Source of the DNA: JAJRVM01 sp041752115
Lineage (GTDB): Bacteria; Planctomycetota; Planctomycetia; Pirellulales; Pirellulaceae
Assembly (NCBI GenBank): GCA_041752115.1
Contig: JBGSHS010000253.1
Coordinates: forward strand, 31,728-95,727
Direction: 5' to 3'
Length of the DNA stretch: 64,000 nt
Shown here: in pieces, positions 43,791 to 53,422 of the stretch
Position numbering within the stretch: position 1 is the first letter of the stretch
How the letters are laid out: every line of letters starts with the position of its first letter
Notes under the pieces: model-generated
The model's database searches: none
Told to the model about the DNA's origin: nothing
The model's input: the letters and a program-made list of their open reading frames with translations, nothing else
Translations under genes and position numbers: made by a program

Positions 43791-45206
43791 TCACGCGATG
43801 AGCTGTTCGATCACCTGGCCGCCGAATTGGCTCAACTGCTTGAATCGGCCGGCATGGTAGTAAGTCAGCTTGTTGTCATCGAGTCCGAGCAGACGCAGCA
43901 GCGTGACGTGGAAGTCGCGTACGGGATGGACCTCCTGCACAGCCGTCGTGCCGGTCTCGTCCGTGGCTCCGATCGTATGTCCCGCGTGGCAGCCCCCACC
44001 GGCCAGCCAGATGGTCATGGCGTTGGGATTGTGGTCGCGTCCAAAGGCCGTGCCTCCTCGAACTCCGTTGTCCGGCGAACGTCCGAATTCTCCGCACCAG
44101 ACAATCAGCGTGCTCTCCAGCAAGCCGCGCTGTTTCAGGTCGGCGATCAGAGCGGCGATCGGTTGATCCACACCACGGACCAGATTGCCGTGAGCACGTT
44201 CGATGTAGTCATGACTGTCCCACGTCCCATGATAAACCTGCACAAACCGCACTCCCTTCTCGACCATTTTGCGGGCCAGCAGACACTTGCGCCCGAAAGC
44301 ATCCGTGGCGTCGTTGCCGATGCCGTACATCGCCATTGTCTGCTGATTTTCGCCCGACAGATCCAGGGCGTCAGGAACCGCAGCCTGCATGCGGAAAGCC
44401 AACTCGTAACTTTCCAGCCGCGCGGAGAGTTCTTCATGTTCGGGATGTGCGTCGGCATGTCGCTGGTTCATGCGGGCGAGCAAGTCCAGATTCCTGCGTT
44501 GACGCTCGGACGGAACACCAGCGGGCGGTCGCAGATCAAGAATCGGAGAACCGGTCGGGCGCAACGGCGTGCCTTGATAGAAAGCCGGCAAGTAGCCATG
44601 ACTCCAGTTGGCTGCGCCCCCTTGCGGGTACGACACTTCCGGCAGCACCAGGAATCCGGGCAGGTCCTGATTCACCGATCCCAGGCCATACGTCACCCAC
44701 GCTCCAATACTCGGATCGCCGCCGAAGCGATTGCCGCAGTTCATCTGATACATCGCGGTCGGGTGATTCACGCTGTCCACCTGGCAGCCGCGGAAGAAGC
44801 ACAGTTCATCGGCCACCTTCGCCAGATGCACCCAGTTCTCCGCCACGTCAGCTCCACTCTGACCGTGCCTGCGGAACTTGAACGGACTCTGCACGTAGTA
44901 CCGTCTGCCGCTCTCCATGGCCGACTTCTGCTGACCCTGGCGGACGAACTCCTGAAGATGCAACTGCTTCAGCTTCGGTTTTGGATCGAACGTGTCGATG
45001 TGCGACGGGCCTCCTTCCATCATCAGAAAGATGCAGTTCCTGGCTGGGGCGGAGAAGTGCCCGGCACGCGGCACGAGCGGGTTCGGTTTCTCGTCCGCTC
45101 GCATGTCGTCGTGCAGCAGCGACGAGAACGCAATGCCACCCAACGACACGCCGATTCCGTACAGGAACTCTCGTCGGTCCATTCCATTCTGGCCTTCGGC
45201 ATTCAT
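43791..45206 (-). CDS. DUF1501 family exported protein (sulfatase-like)
   Basis: 471 residues. A twin-arginine-type N-terminus (MDRREFLYGIGVSLGGIAFS) indicates Tat export. The body carries the DUF1501 motifs: CIFLMMEGGPSHIDTFDPKP, LPGFLVLPEVSYPQGGAANW, VQVYHGTWDSHDYIERAHG and TLIVWCGEFGRSPD, then FGRDHNPNAMTIWLAGGG. The fold is related to alkaline-phosphatase/sulfatase metalloenzymes. In Planctomycetes it is nearly always encoded beside a PSD1/PSCyt1 gene, as here with a 15-bp gap, implying a shared substrate-processing role that is still unclear. Confidence 0.92.
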   Translation of the reverse strand: MNAEGQNGMDRREFLYGIGVSLGGIAFSSLLHDDMRADEKPNPLVPRAGHFSAPARNCIFLMMEGGPSHIDTFDPKPKLKQLHLQEFVRQGQQKSAMESGRRYYVQSPFKFRRHGQSGADVAENWVHLAKVADELCFFRGCQVDSVNHPTAMYQMNCGNRFGGDPSIGAWVTYGLGSVNQDLPGFLVLPEVSYPQGGAANWSHGYLPAFYQGTPLRPTGSPILDLRPPAGVPSERQRRNLDLLARMNQRHADAHPEHEELSARLESYELAFRMQAAVPDALDLSGENQQTMAMYGIGNDATDAFGRKCLLARKMVEKGVRFVQVYHGTWDSHDYIERAHGNLVRGVDQPIAALIADLKQRGLLESTLIVWCGEFGRSPDNGVRGGTAFGRDHNPNAMTIWLAGGGCHAGHTIGATDETGTTAVQEVHPVRDFHVTLLRLLGLDDNKLTYYHAGRFKQLSQFGGQVIEQLIA

Positions 45207-45221
45207 CCTATTGGCTTCCTC

Positions 45222-48200
45222 TCAATACACATAGGCGAACTCGTTGGAGTTTAGTATCACCAGACAGACGTCCGAGAGCGCTCGCGTGTGGCGGTCGGCG
45301 TCGGCCGGCTGCAGATCGGAGACGTAGTCCGCATTGGAATGAAGTCGTTCGACAAAGGAGAACTTCTCACCCGTGTTCTCTTCCACCGCTTCACGGACAA
45401 CTTCCACTGGGGGCTTGACGCGGGCCGGCGCATCCGCCGGCAGTGAGCTCTCGGTCTCCTGCCAGTGCGCGAGACACTCCTCCAGTTCGTGCGGCAATGG
45501 TTCGCGCGACAGGGTCAGCTGAAAGCACCGCGTCAGGGCGTCGCGGTCGTTGTCCGTCTCGTTCAACACGCGTGCTGCCAGCGTCAAGGCACGCGTGTGG
45601 GAACTCTGCCCGTTGAACAGACTGAAGACCTGCGGCGTAACGGTCGATACGTCACGCTTTTCGCAAGAGAAGTCCGGAGGGGGCGAGTTGAACACTGCCA
45701 GCATCGGGTCGATCAGTCCCCGCAGCCTCAGCACGTAAATCGAACGTCGGTTCCGTTGTGAGGGAAGCGGGTTCGGCGTCCACGCAGCGGCAAACGTCCC
45801 CATCACTTGGCGCGGCTGCAACGCCACTTCCTGATTGATTTCCGGGCGACAGGGAATACCGCCGAGCGTGGGATTGAGTTCGCCGGTGACGACCAGCAGG
45901 GAATCCCGCAATTCTTCAGCACTCAGACGACGCGGCTTGAAGACAGCGTAGCGGATGCCCTCCGGATCGAACTGGCGAACCTCGTCCGGTGCGGGATGAC
46001 TGGTGGACCGGCAATAGGCCTCCGACGTCATGATGCGTCGATGCATCGTCTTTATTGACCAGCCGTCGTCGACGAATGTGACCGCGAGCCAGTCCAGCAG
46101 TTCCGGATGGGTTGGTCGCTTTCCCGTCGAGCCAAAGTTATTGGGATTCGCGGCGATTGCGTCACCGAAATGCCATTGCCAGAGTCGATTGACAATCACT
46201 CGCGTCGTGAGCGGGTTCTGGGGACTGGCCACCCAGTTGGCAAACGCAGTGCGCCGTCCCTCGATCGTATCCGGAATTTCGGCCGCTACCTGGTCATGGA
46301 TGACACTCAGCGCTGCGGGCGAAACCCCTTGGCTTGGCGAAAACGGATCGCCGCCGATGAGAATCGCTGTCTGTTCGAGCTCGCCCGTTTTCAGACGATC
46401 TGTGGGAACGCGCGTCGGGGCGACCACGTGCACAACGTTTTTCGTCCTCCCGTTGTAAACCGCCAGCGCATACGGCTGGTAGCGATCGAACTCCCAGGGC
46501 AGTCGCTCCAATCCCTTGCGTGCCACGCGTTCGAGGCCAAACTGCTCGGGCGTGAAACCGACGAATTTCGGCGGGTAATCGCTTTCGGACACACCGGCCT
46601 GCTGCATCGCCGATCGGGCGGCGTTGTAGAGAGGGGTATCGCGACCGCTCGCCTTGAGTTTGGCGACGACGTCGTCCCATTTCTGCTTGGCGGCCATGAT
46701 CGTCGCCACGCGCTCGGCACCGGCGGGTGTGTCAGTGCGATCTTTTCCAGGCTGCGAGTCAGGCAACTGGCCTGCGAACCATTGCTCGGCGTTCTGCAGG
46801 AGCACCTGGTCGAGTTCGCAGAGCGTTTGTTGATGCGCCGTCCAGTTCTTGGCGAGATACGACCGCTCATCGAAACCGGCTCTGTTTTCCTGCTTCAGGA
46901 ACTCTGCTTCCCGTTCGGCCAACTGCGTCGTGGCGAAGACCGCTTGGATGGAGTAATAATCCCGGGTCGGGACCGGATCGAATTTATGGTCGTGGCACCG
47001 TGCGCATTGCAGCGAATGACCGAGAAACGTCTCGCCGACGCTGTTCGTGACGTCGTCCAGGAAGCGCTGCCGAGCGATTTTGGCGACTTCCATTCCGGTC
47101 AGCTCCCAGGGCCCCATGCGAAGGAAGCCGGTGGCGATGATCTTCTCCGGATCGTGCGGCGCCAATTCATCGCCGGCAATCTGCTCGCGGATGAACTCGT
47201 TGTACGGCTTATCATCGTTGAACGCGCGTACCACGTAGTCCCGATAACGCCACGCGTTGCCGCGCTCATAGTCGTTCGCGAAGCCAGATGAATCGGCGTA
47301 ACGAACCACATCCCGCCAGTGCTGCGCCATCCGCTCGCCGTAGTGAGGCGACTCCAGCAGTCGGTTGATGACCTCGGCGAATGCTGCGCGGTCCGATGCT
47401 GGGTCTGCCAGGAACGCCTGCACTTCAGCCGGCGTCGGCGGCAAACCCGTCAGGTCAAACGTGGCGCGCCGAATCAGCGTTCGGCGATCCGCTCGCGGCG
47501 CAACGGACAGTCGGTCGGGCAACGACCGCTCGATCAACGCGTCGATCGGATGGTCGCCGCCAGATCCGCGAACGTCCGCCAACTCGGCCTCCGCGCGCGT
47601 GCCGTGCGAGACACGTTGAACAGGCTGATATGCCCACAGTCCAGCCGGATCGTACTTTCGGTTCGTCCAGTCGTCGTCGAGGCCGCCGGATGTCTTGACC
47701 GTAACGCCATCGGCCGTTGACCACTTATTGGCGTACGCTTTTTCGATTTCCTGGCGGCGTTCGGAATCCGGCCAGACCGCTCCAGCACGAATCCAATCCC
47801 GCAGCCACATCAGTTGCTCGGCGGACAGCCTCTCGGCTTCCTTGGGCGGCATGGCCGACCACTGGTCGCTCTGGCGCGTCGCCGCGAGGTACAACGGGCT
47901 TCTATCGGGCTGCGTCGGAACGATGGCCGGCTCTCCACTGTCGCCGCCGGCCGTCAGCGATGCGAGCGATCGCACGTCCAGACCACCTTCACTCTCATCC
48001 GATGCATCGCCATGGCACCCCATGCACTTTTCGCTAAGCAGAGGCGCGATGCGGCGGACGAACAGGATTTCAGAATCCGCTGTGGTCAATTCATCGCCCG
48101 CTTCCTGGTCGAAACCGCCGGCGGGGAGCACGAATCCGAAATCGGGGCACGTGGCGCACACGAGACACCAGGCGAGCGTTTGATGGATCCACGCGCCGGC

Positions 48201-48242
48201 GCGGGGCCTTTCGACCGGCATTGTTGTTCCATGTCCGATCAT
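45222..48242 (-). CDS. PSD1 (DUF1549/DUF1553) protein with N-terminal cytochrome-c-like domain
   Basis: About 1006 residues. A hydrophobic N-terminus is followed by a PSCyt1 heme domain with CMGCH (about 73-77) and a distal AMPPKE region. DUF1549 follows (RRATFDLTGLPPTPAEVQAF, HYGERMAQHWRDVVRYADS), then a helical linker and DUF1553 (FANWVASPQNPLTTRVIVNR, RRLSAEELRDSLLVVTGEL, SIYVLRLRGLIDPMLAVFN). It lies upstream of DUF1501 in a two-gene operon, the planctomycete-specific pairing thought to work on extracellular polymers. ATG 48221 is an alternative start. Confidence 0.92.
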   Translation of the reverse strand: MIGHGTTMPVERPRAGAWIHQTLAWCLVCATCPDFGFVLPAGGFDQEAGDELTTADSEILFVRRIAPLLSEKCMGCHGDASDESEGGLDVRSLASLTAGGDSGEPAIVPTQPDRSPLYLAATRQSDQWSAMPPKEAERLSAEQLMWLRDWIRAGAVWPDSERRQEIEKAYANKWSTADGVTVKTSGGLDDDWTNRKYDPAGLWAYQPVQRVSHGTRAEAELADVRGSGGDHPIDALIERSLPDRLSVAPRADRRTLIRRATFDLTGLPPTPAEVQAFLADPASDRAAFAEVINRLLESPHYGERMAQHWRDVVRYADSSGFANDYERGNAWRYRDYVVRAFNDDKPYNEFIREQIAGDELAPHDPEKIIATGFLRMGPWELTGMEVAKIARQRFLDDVTNSVGETFLGHSLQCARCHDHKFDPVPTRDYYSIQAVFATTQLAEREAEFLKQENRAGFDERSYLAKNWTAHQQTLCELDQVLLQNAEQWFAGQLPDSQPGKDRTDTPAGAERVATIMAAKQKWDDVVAKLKASGRDTPLYNAARSAMQQAGVSESDYPPKFVGFTPEQFGLERVARKGLERLPWEFDRYQPYALAVYNGRTKNVVHVVAPTRVPTDRLKTGELEQTAILIGGDPFSPSQGVSPAALSVIHDQVAAEIPDTIEGRRTAFANWVASPQNPLTTRVIVNRLWQWHFGDAIAANPNNFGSTGKRPTHPELLDWLAVTFVDDGWSIKTMHRRIMTSEAYCRSTSHPAPDEVRQFDPEGIRYAVFKPRRLSAEELRDSLLVVTGELNPTLGGIPCRPEINQEVALQPRQVMGTFAAAWTPNPLPSQRNRRSIYVLRLRGLIDPMLAVFNSPPPDFSCEKRDVSTVTPQVFSLFNGQSSHTRALTLAARVLNETDNDRDALTRCFQLTLSREPLPHELEECLAHWQETESSLPADAPARVKPPVEVVREAVEENTGEKFSFVERLHSNADYVSDLQPADADRHTRALSDVCLVILNSNEFAYVY

Positions 48243-48551
48243 CGTGAACCTCGGATTCGTGGAGTGGGCGCGAGCCTCAGGCAGGTCGCCAAGCTTTCTT
48301 ATTGTAGAAATGAGCTTCACGACAACGAGCGAAAAGCACCCACGGAGGATACGACGCGAAACCTCATCGTCCTCCCTAAGCCGTTTCGCACTAAGACTTT
48401 GCTGAAGTTCCCACGCTCCTGCCACACAACCGACAATTCCGCAATAGTCACCGTCGCAAACGTCGATCTTCAACTACAATGCGACAACCACAAGCCGCAA
48501 ACCAGCTGTGTCCGCGAGGGTGGGAAATTCAACTGCTGGAAGCCTCGAAAA
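48243..48551. other. Divergent intergenic region
   Basis: 309 bp between the PSD1 gene and the SUI1 gene; promoters of both should lie here. No repeat or operator stood out. Confidence 0.4.
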
Positions 48552-48908
48552 ATGGAGTCCCTTTCTGCAACGATGGGCAACGATTCCTGGCGAAAACTAC
48601 TGTGCCCCAAGTGCCACCAACTCAAGAAGACCTGCAGCTGCGTCAACGAACCACCATCGCCGAGCAGGTCGATGTCGGTTCGCGTGGTCCGCGAGACGAA
48701 AGGCAGGCGAGGCAAAGGCGTGACCGTGATCTTGGATTTGCCGTTGGACGACGACGGTCTCACTCAGCTGGTCACCAAGTTGAAGAACCGACTTGGCACC
48801 GGCGGTACGGTTAAAGAAGGGCGGATCGAGATTCAGGGTGATCACCGCGATCGAATCGTTGCAGAACTTGAGAGCCTGGGCTACCGAGCCAAGCGCGCTG
48901 GCGGGTAG
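48552..48908 (+). CDS. SUI1/eIF1-like translation initiation factor (YciH family)
   Basis: 118 residues. The N-terminal cysteines (LCPKCHQLKKTCSC) may bind zinc. The C-terminal 80 residues are the SUI1 fold, with VRVVRETKGRRGKGVTVILD, then LTQLVTKLKNRLGTGGTVKE and DRIVAELESLGYRAKRAG. In archaea and eukaryotes eIF1 governs start-codon choice; bacterial homologues such as YciH occur in many lineages. The alternative ATG at 48573 is possible. It is single and divergent from the PSD1 operon. Confidence 0.85.
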   Translation: MESLSATMGNDSWRKLLCPKCHQLKKTCSCVNEPPSPSRSMSVRVVRETKGRRGKGVTVILDLPLDDDGLTQLVTKLKNRLGTGGTVKEGRIEIQGDHRDRIVAELESLGYRAKRAGG

Positions 48909-49117
48909 GCGTCTGCCACACTCCCCAGGCAACGGGTGGCTCGTCCGGCAGAGAATCACCGTCACGACGTTGCTCCGCCACGACACAATTTCGCAGAGCC
49001 CGACAGAACGCCGCATTCTTCAAGGAGGCTCCCGGTGACTCACTTCCGCGATCTGGTGCCTCTCTCGCGCAGAAACGAGCTGATATCAGACGAGCAGAGT
49101 ATTGGCGCAGAGGTTGC

Positions 49118-51706
49118 TTGAGCACACCTCGCGAAGGGAGCGCCCATCCAGTGCCTACACCAAGAGACACAAAGTCCTCGGAACCGCAGCAGGCCATTGA
49201 TCCCGTCTGCGGCATGCGGGTGAGCACGTCGACTGAGCTGCGAGCGGAGCGTGACGGCCAGACGTTTTTCTTCTGCAGTGAACATTGTCGACGGAAGTTC
49301 GGGGGCCGACGGACGTTCGGGGACAGTGCGAAAACGGCAGCCAGAACTGACGAGAGTGCTGGGGAGCGCGGCCCGTCATGTTGCCATGGGACCGAGGTGG
49401 GGGATAACGCGGCCGACAAGCACCCGCCGGCGGCAACGTCACGATCTGGCAAAGTCAAAACCAGATACTTCTGTCCCATGTGCTCTGGAGTGGAATCCGA
49501 CGCGCCGGGGGATTGTCCCCAATGCGGCATGTCGCTGGAACGCGCCGAGCCGGCGGCGATCGGCGGCCGCACAACAACAGTCTACACCTGTCCGATGCAC
49601 CCGCAGATCGAGCAGGAGGGGCCGGGCGACTGTCCGATCTGCGGCATGGCGCTCGAACCCACAACGGTGGCTACACGCCGGGCTGACGATGAACCGGACG
49701 ACGAACTGGTCGACATGACCCGGCGATTCTGGGTTGGCGTGGCGTTGGGTTTGCCGGTGGTCTTCTGCGCAATGGCTCCCATGATTGGGGTGCCTCTGCA
49801 CGACTGGATCTCGCCTCGATGGTCTCAATGGCTGCAGTTGATCCTCGCCACTCCCGTGGTGCTGTGGTGCGGGTGGCCTTTTTGGGTGCGAGGCTGGAGA
49901 AGCATCGTACGGCGTAATCTCAATATGTTCACGCTCATCGCGCTCGGGGTGGCCGCCGCATACGTCTACAGCCTCATCGCAGTAATACTGCCCGGGCTGT
50001 TTCCCGATTCGTTTCGAGATGGTCACTCCGGACTGATTGGCATCTACTTCGAGGCGGCAGCCATGATCGTGGTGCTCGTCCTGTTGGGTCAGGTGATGGA
50101 ACTCCGCGCGCGCCGCCGCACGAGCGGAGCGATTCGCGAGCTTCTTTCGCTCGTTCCCCCCACGGCCCGGATTGTGGAGAACGGATCGGAGCGGGAAGTG
50201 CCGCTGGAGGAAGTGCAACAGGGAGACCTCTTGAGGATTCGCCCAGGAGAGAAGGTCGCAGTCGACGGAGTCGTCCACGAGGGACGGAGCAGTGTGGACG
50301 AGTCGATGCTCACGGGGGAACCGATCCCAGTGGAGAAGTACCCAGGCCAGCAGGTGATTGGTGGCACGGTCAACGGTACCGGTTCGCTCCTGATGCGGGC
50401 CGAGCAGGTGGGAGGCGAAACGGTTCTGTCACGCATCATCGCCATGGTGGCTGATGCGCAGCGCAGCCGCGCTCCAATCCAGCGGGTAGCCGACATCGCG
50501 GCGTCCTACTTCGTCCCAGCAGTGGTGGCCATCGCGGTGGTCACCTTTCTGGTCTGGCTGTGGCTGGGCCCCACACCTGCTTTGGCCTATGCCTTGATCA
50601 ATAGTGTAGCGGTGCTGATCGTGGCATGCCCCTGCGCTCTGGGCCTGGCCACTCCGATGTCGATCATGGTGGGTGTCGGCCGGGCAGCACGTGAAGGAGT
50701 GCTGTTCAAAGATGCCGCTGCCCTGGAAACACTGCGCCAGGCCGACGTGCTCATCGTCGACAAAACAGGAACACTCACCGAAGGCCAGCCCAAGCTGACC
50801 GACCTGCATCCAGCGTCAGGCGTGACTGAAGAGGAACTGCTGCGTCTGGCCGCGGCGGTGGAAGCGTCGAGCGAACATCCGCTGGCCAGAGCCGTCGTCC
50901 AGGCCGCCCAGGATCGTGGAATCGACCTGCCCACCGTCACCGACTTCGATTCGGTGACGGGACAAGGCGTTCACGGCCGCATCCATCAGCGCACGATACT
51001 GCTGGGAAAAGCCGACTTGCTGGTGCAGCGCGGCGTGGCTGACGTGGACGAGCTGGAAAAGAAAGCGAAGGAGCTGCGAGAGGAGGGAAAAACCGTCCTC
51101 TTCGCAGCTGCCGACAACCAACCTCTGGGTGTGCTGGCTGTGGCCGATCCGATCAAGGAGACTACGGCGGAAGCGGTTCGTGCGTTGCACGAGTCGGGCA
51201 TCGAGCTGATCATGATGACCGGCGATCACGAGGTCACAGCGCGTGCCGTCGCTCGCAAGTTGGGTATCGACCGATTCGAGGCGGGAGTCAGTCCGCAGCA
51301 GAAACACGACCGGGTGCAGGAACTGCACCTCGCCGGGCGCGTCGTTGCCATGGCGGGTGACGGCATCAACGACGCCCCTGCCCTGGCGGCCGCCGATATT
51401 GGAATCGCCATGGGAACTGGCACTGACGTGGCGATCGAAAGCGCCGGCGTGACGCTGGTGAAGGGAGACTTGCGCGGCATCGTGCGCGCCGTGCTCCTGA
51501 GTCACGTGGTCATGCGAAATATCCGCCAGAACTTGTTCTTTGCGTTCGTTTACAACTCACTCGGAATCCCGGTGGCCGCAGGCGTGCTCGTCCCCTTCCT
51601 CGGACTCACCTGGCTGCTGCATCCAATGATCGCCGCCGCCGCGATGAGCTTCAGCAGCGTGTCAGTGATCGCCAACGCCCTGCGGCTTAGGACCGTCTCT
51701 GTATGA
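49118..51706 (+). CDS. Heavy-metal P1B-type ATPase (copper/silver exporter) with YHS and two heavy-metal-binding domains
   Basis: 862 residues. The cytoplasmic N-terminus has a YHS domain (PVCGM, FFCSEHC, about 27-65) and two heavy-metal-binding modules (YFCPMCSGV...CPQCGM and YTCPMHPQI...CPICGM, about 140-190). There is no HMA domain. The core has eight predicted membrane helices, actuator TGEP, metal-site CPC in VACPCALGLATP, phosphorylation DKTGT, the SSEHPLA nucleotide motif and GDGINDAPAL. This set is that of Cu+/Ag+ exporters. The start is TTG 49118; GTG 49151, preceded by AAGGGAG, is an alternative. It opens the metal resistance region. Confidence 0.92.
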   Translation: MSTPREGSAHPVPTPRDTKSSEPQQAIDPVCGMRVSTSTELRAERDGQTFFFCSEHCRRKFGGRRTFGDSAKTAARTDESAGERGPSCCHGTEVGDNAADKHPPAATSRSGKVKTRYFCPMCSGVESDAPGDCPQCGMSLERAEPAAIGGRTTTVYTCPMHPQIEQEGPGDCPICGMALEPTTVATRRADDEPDDELVDMTRRFWVGVALGLPVVFCAMAPMIGVPLHDWISPRWSQWLQLILATPVVLWCGWPFWVRGWRSIVRRNLNMFTLIALGVAAAYVYSLIAVILPGLFPDSFRDGHSGLIGIYFEAAAMIVVLVLLGQVMELRARRRTSGAIRELLSLVPPTARIVENGSEREVPLEEVQQGDLLRIRPGEKVAVDGVVHEGRSSVDESMLTGEPIPVEKYPGQQVIGGTVNGTGSLLMRAEQVGGETVLSRIIAMVADAQRSRAPIQRVADIAASYFVPAVVAIAVVTFLVWLWLGPTPALAYALINSVAVLIVACPCALGLATPMSIMVGVGRAAREGVLFKDAAALETLRQADVLIVDKTGTLTEGQPKLTDLHPASGVTEEELLRLAAAVEASSEHPLARAVVQAAQDRGIDLPTVTDFDSVTGQGVHGRIHQRTILLGKADLLVQRGVADVDELEKKAKELREEGKTVLFAAADNQPLGVLAVADPIKETTAEAVRALHESGIELIMMTGDHEVTARAVARKLGIDRFEAGVSPQQKHDRVQELHLAGRVVAMAGDGINDAPALAAADIGIAMGTGTDVAIESAGVTLVKGDLRGIVRAVLLSHVVMRNIRQNLFFAFVYNSLGIPVAAGVLVPFLGLTWLLHPMIAAAAMSFSSVSVIANALRLRTVSV

Positions 51707-51717
51707 CGGGGCGGCTA

Positions 51718-52395
51718 TCATCGATCCTTCAAATCCCACCAGCCCCATCTGAAGTTCCTCAAGCTCTCGGGCATGGGGCGCGAGCTGGAATGCCACCTCC
51801 CATTCGATCGTGTGCCTACATTGCCGCGGCTTCCGTAGGACCATCCCGTCGTCACGTCTTGGCTCCTTACAACCGCTTGGCCCGTATCGTGTGTTCGGCC
51901 GTTGATCTGGGCACTGACCTGCGACTCTCGGGCATGCAACGGAGCGTCCACCGGAGTTATCTGCCGGAGAGGCACCCAACCGGACAGCTTTTGTCCGTCG
52001 ACCACGACCGAAGTTCCCAGCCACGGTCCCTGGACCTTGAGGACCTTGAGCTCTTGCCCCTCGCGCAACGTCGCGAGCACCTTATGTCCGCGCATCAGCT
52101 TGGTGCCGTCGACATCAATCCGCACCAAGTCTTCGGAGCTGCACCCGTCGTGAAGCACCTGCTGGTGTGCAGTTCGACTTCGATTCTGGACTGCCACCTC
52201 ACCGCGAACACCGCCGGTGAGGTCCCCCGCCGCTCGCATCTGGCCTTGACTTTCCCGCGTTCCTGTCGAGGTCGGTTCGGACAGTCCACCAGCGTCCGCA
52301 CCCGGCGGTCCTACCAGCGAGGCGTCACCAACGGCCAATCCCGCGACAACAACAGCCACCACTACGGCCCCACGTCTCGTTAGCACGTTCAACAT
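51718..52395 (-). CDS. Exported SH3-like domain protein
   Basis: 225 residues. A signal or anchor sequence (AVVVAVVVAGLAVGDASL) starts the protein. The central part holds one bacterial SH3-type domain (VRIDVDGTKLMRGHKVLATL, GQELKVLKVQGPWLGTSVVV, GWVPLRQI), which binds peptidoglycan or partner proteins outside the membrane. The rest is polar and low in order. ATG 52395 is used because the signal starts there; the frame continues upstream through a family C repeat that carries no real coding signal. It points away from the metal operon and converges with the ATPase gene. Confidence 0.75.
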   Translation of the reverse strand: MLNVLTRRGAVVVAVVVAGLAVGDASLVGPPGADAGGLSEPTSTGTRESQGQMRAAGDLTGGVRGEVAVQNRSRTAHQQVLHDGCSSEDLVRIDVDGTKLMRGHKVLATLREGQELKVLKVQGPWLGTSVVVDGQKLSGWVPLRQITPVDAPLHARESQVSAQINGRTHDTGQAVVRSQDVTTGWSYGSRGNVGTRSNGRWHSSSRPMPESLRNFRWGWWDLKDR

Positions 52396-52409
52396 GCTAG
52401 TCCTCCCTA

Positions 52410-52530
52410 AGGCGGCAGGGCCGCCAGCCAATAAGGGAGAACGCCATCCATTGGCCCGCTCCCGTTGGTCGCTCGGCAATCATGCCTGCACGGTTCGCGC
52501 AAGTTACGCAGTAAGGCTCTAAACGGACTC
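52410..52530 (-). repeat. Dispersed family C repeat, copy 2
   Basis: Contains CCTAAGGCGGCAGGGCCGCC, GGGAGAACGCCAT, CCCGTTGGTCGCTCGGCAA and GTAAGGCTCTAAA. Read on the minus strand it ends about 15 bp before the ATG of the SH3-domain gene. GGCGGC/GCCGCC can form a short hairpin. Confidence 0.75.
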
Positions 52531-52848
52531 TCGCCATCTAGCGGCGGACCGTAGCCAATGCCGAAGGACGAAAAATCCAGTGACGAAAGAAAACAAGTCA
52601 TCAAGAGGATGACAGCAAACGTCGCGCCACGGAGCGGTGCTGTCACGGATGGCGATGACGCCTAGATCCTGCGGCTCGATTGCGAAGACGCGTCCCCGCT
52701 CGTTGAGATTCTCCGCAGCAGCCTGCGAGAGAACGGCATTCGCGTTCATCGGGAGCAGCACGGACAGCAGATGAGAACCACGCGGGTCGAAGAGATCCGC
52801 TGAGGGTGGCAAGTGAATGCCCCCCTCGAGCAGAATCCATCCCCGGTC

Positions 52849-52972
52849 CTAAGGCCGCAGGACCGCCAGTCAAATAGGGAGAACGCCATCATTTGTCCAC
52901 TCCCGTTGGTCGCTCGGCAAATATGCGCGCACGGTGCGCGCGTGTTACACTGTAAAGCTCTAATGCGATTCT
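52849..52972 (-). repeat. Dispersed family C repeat, copy 3
   Basis: CCTAAGGCCGCAGGACCGCC, GGGAGAACGCCATCA, CCCGTTGGTCGCTCGGCAA and TGTAAAGCTCTAA in the same order as copy 2. It includes the palindrome GCGCGCA-CGG-TGCGCGC (52925-52941). Confidence 0.75.
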
Positions 52973-53422
52973 CCCATACATACCAGTCGCTGCAGGAAGA
53001 TCATCCAAGAGTCGGCGGAACCTGCTTGCCGTCGTGTCCCGTACCGTTTCGTTACCAGAGACCAACTCTACACGATCTCGGCTTCACAGCGTCAGAGCGA
53101 CGTGGTGCGAGCCATACCGTCGCACCATTCGCGCCCCGTCGCAGCAGCATCCCGAACACCGATGGTGGCCCGATGCGATGGGGCATTCGACCTGCAGCAC
53201 CGCCTGCTCGGCTACCCCCCAGCAACACAGCCATGAGAGGTAATCCCCAGGTGACGCGATTCAAGCTGGGGGCGGATAATCTTTGCGCTACCCTCATAAC
53301 CGGAATAGACGGGCCGATCCTGCTGATTGTGCCGAATTTTCTACGAATCCAGGTATTTGCGGTGCTATGGATTCTGCCGAAGAGAACGGTGTCCACGGCT
53401 GGAGGACGGTTGCAGGGGGAAG

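Larger units (their letters stand above)
52396..53422. other. 1-kb intergenic region holding two family C repeats
   Basis: Between the SH3 gene and the first TolC gene. Two family C copies lie 439 bp apart in the same orientation. Between them two minus-strand frames look partly protein-like (NANAVLSQAAAENLNERGRV in one and FAVILLMTCFLSSLDFSSFG in another), suggesting a small membrane-protein gene broken by a frameshift. Nothing else could be assigned in 52973-53422. Confidence 0.4.

Noticed and set aside
43680..45254. 524-codon plus-strand frame over the DUF1501 gene
   Set aside because: Antisense shadow of a well-supported gene with all DUF1501 motifs.
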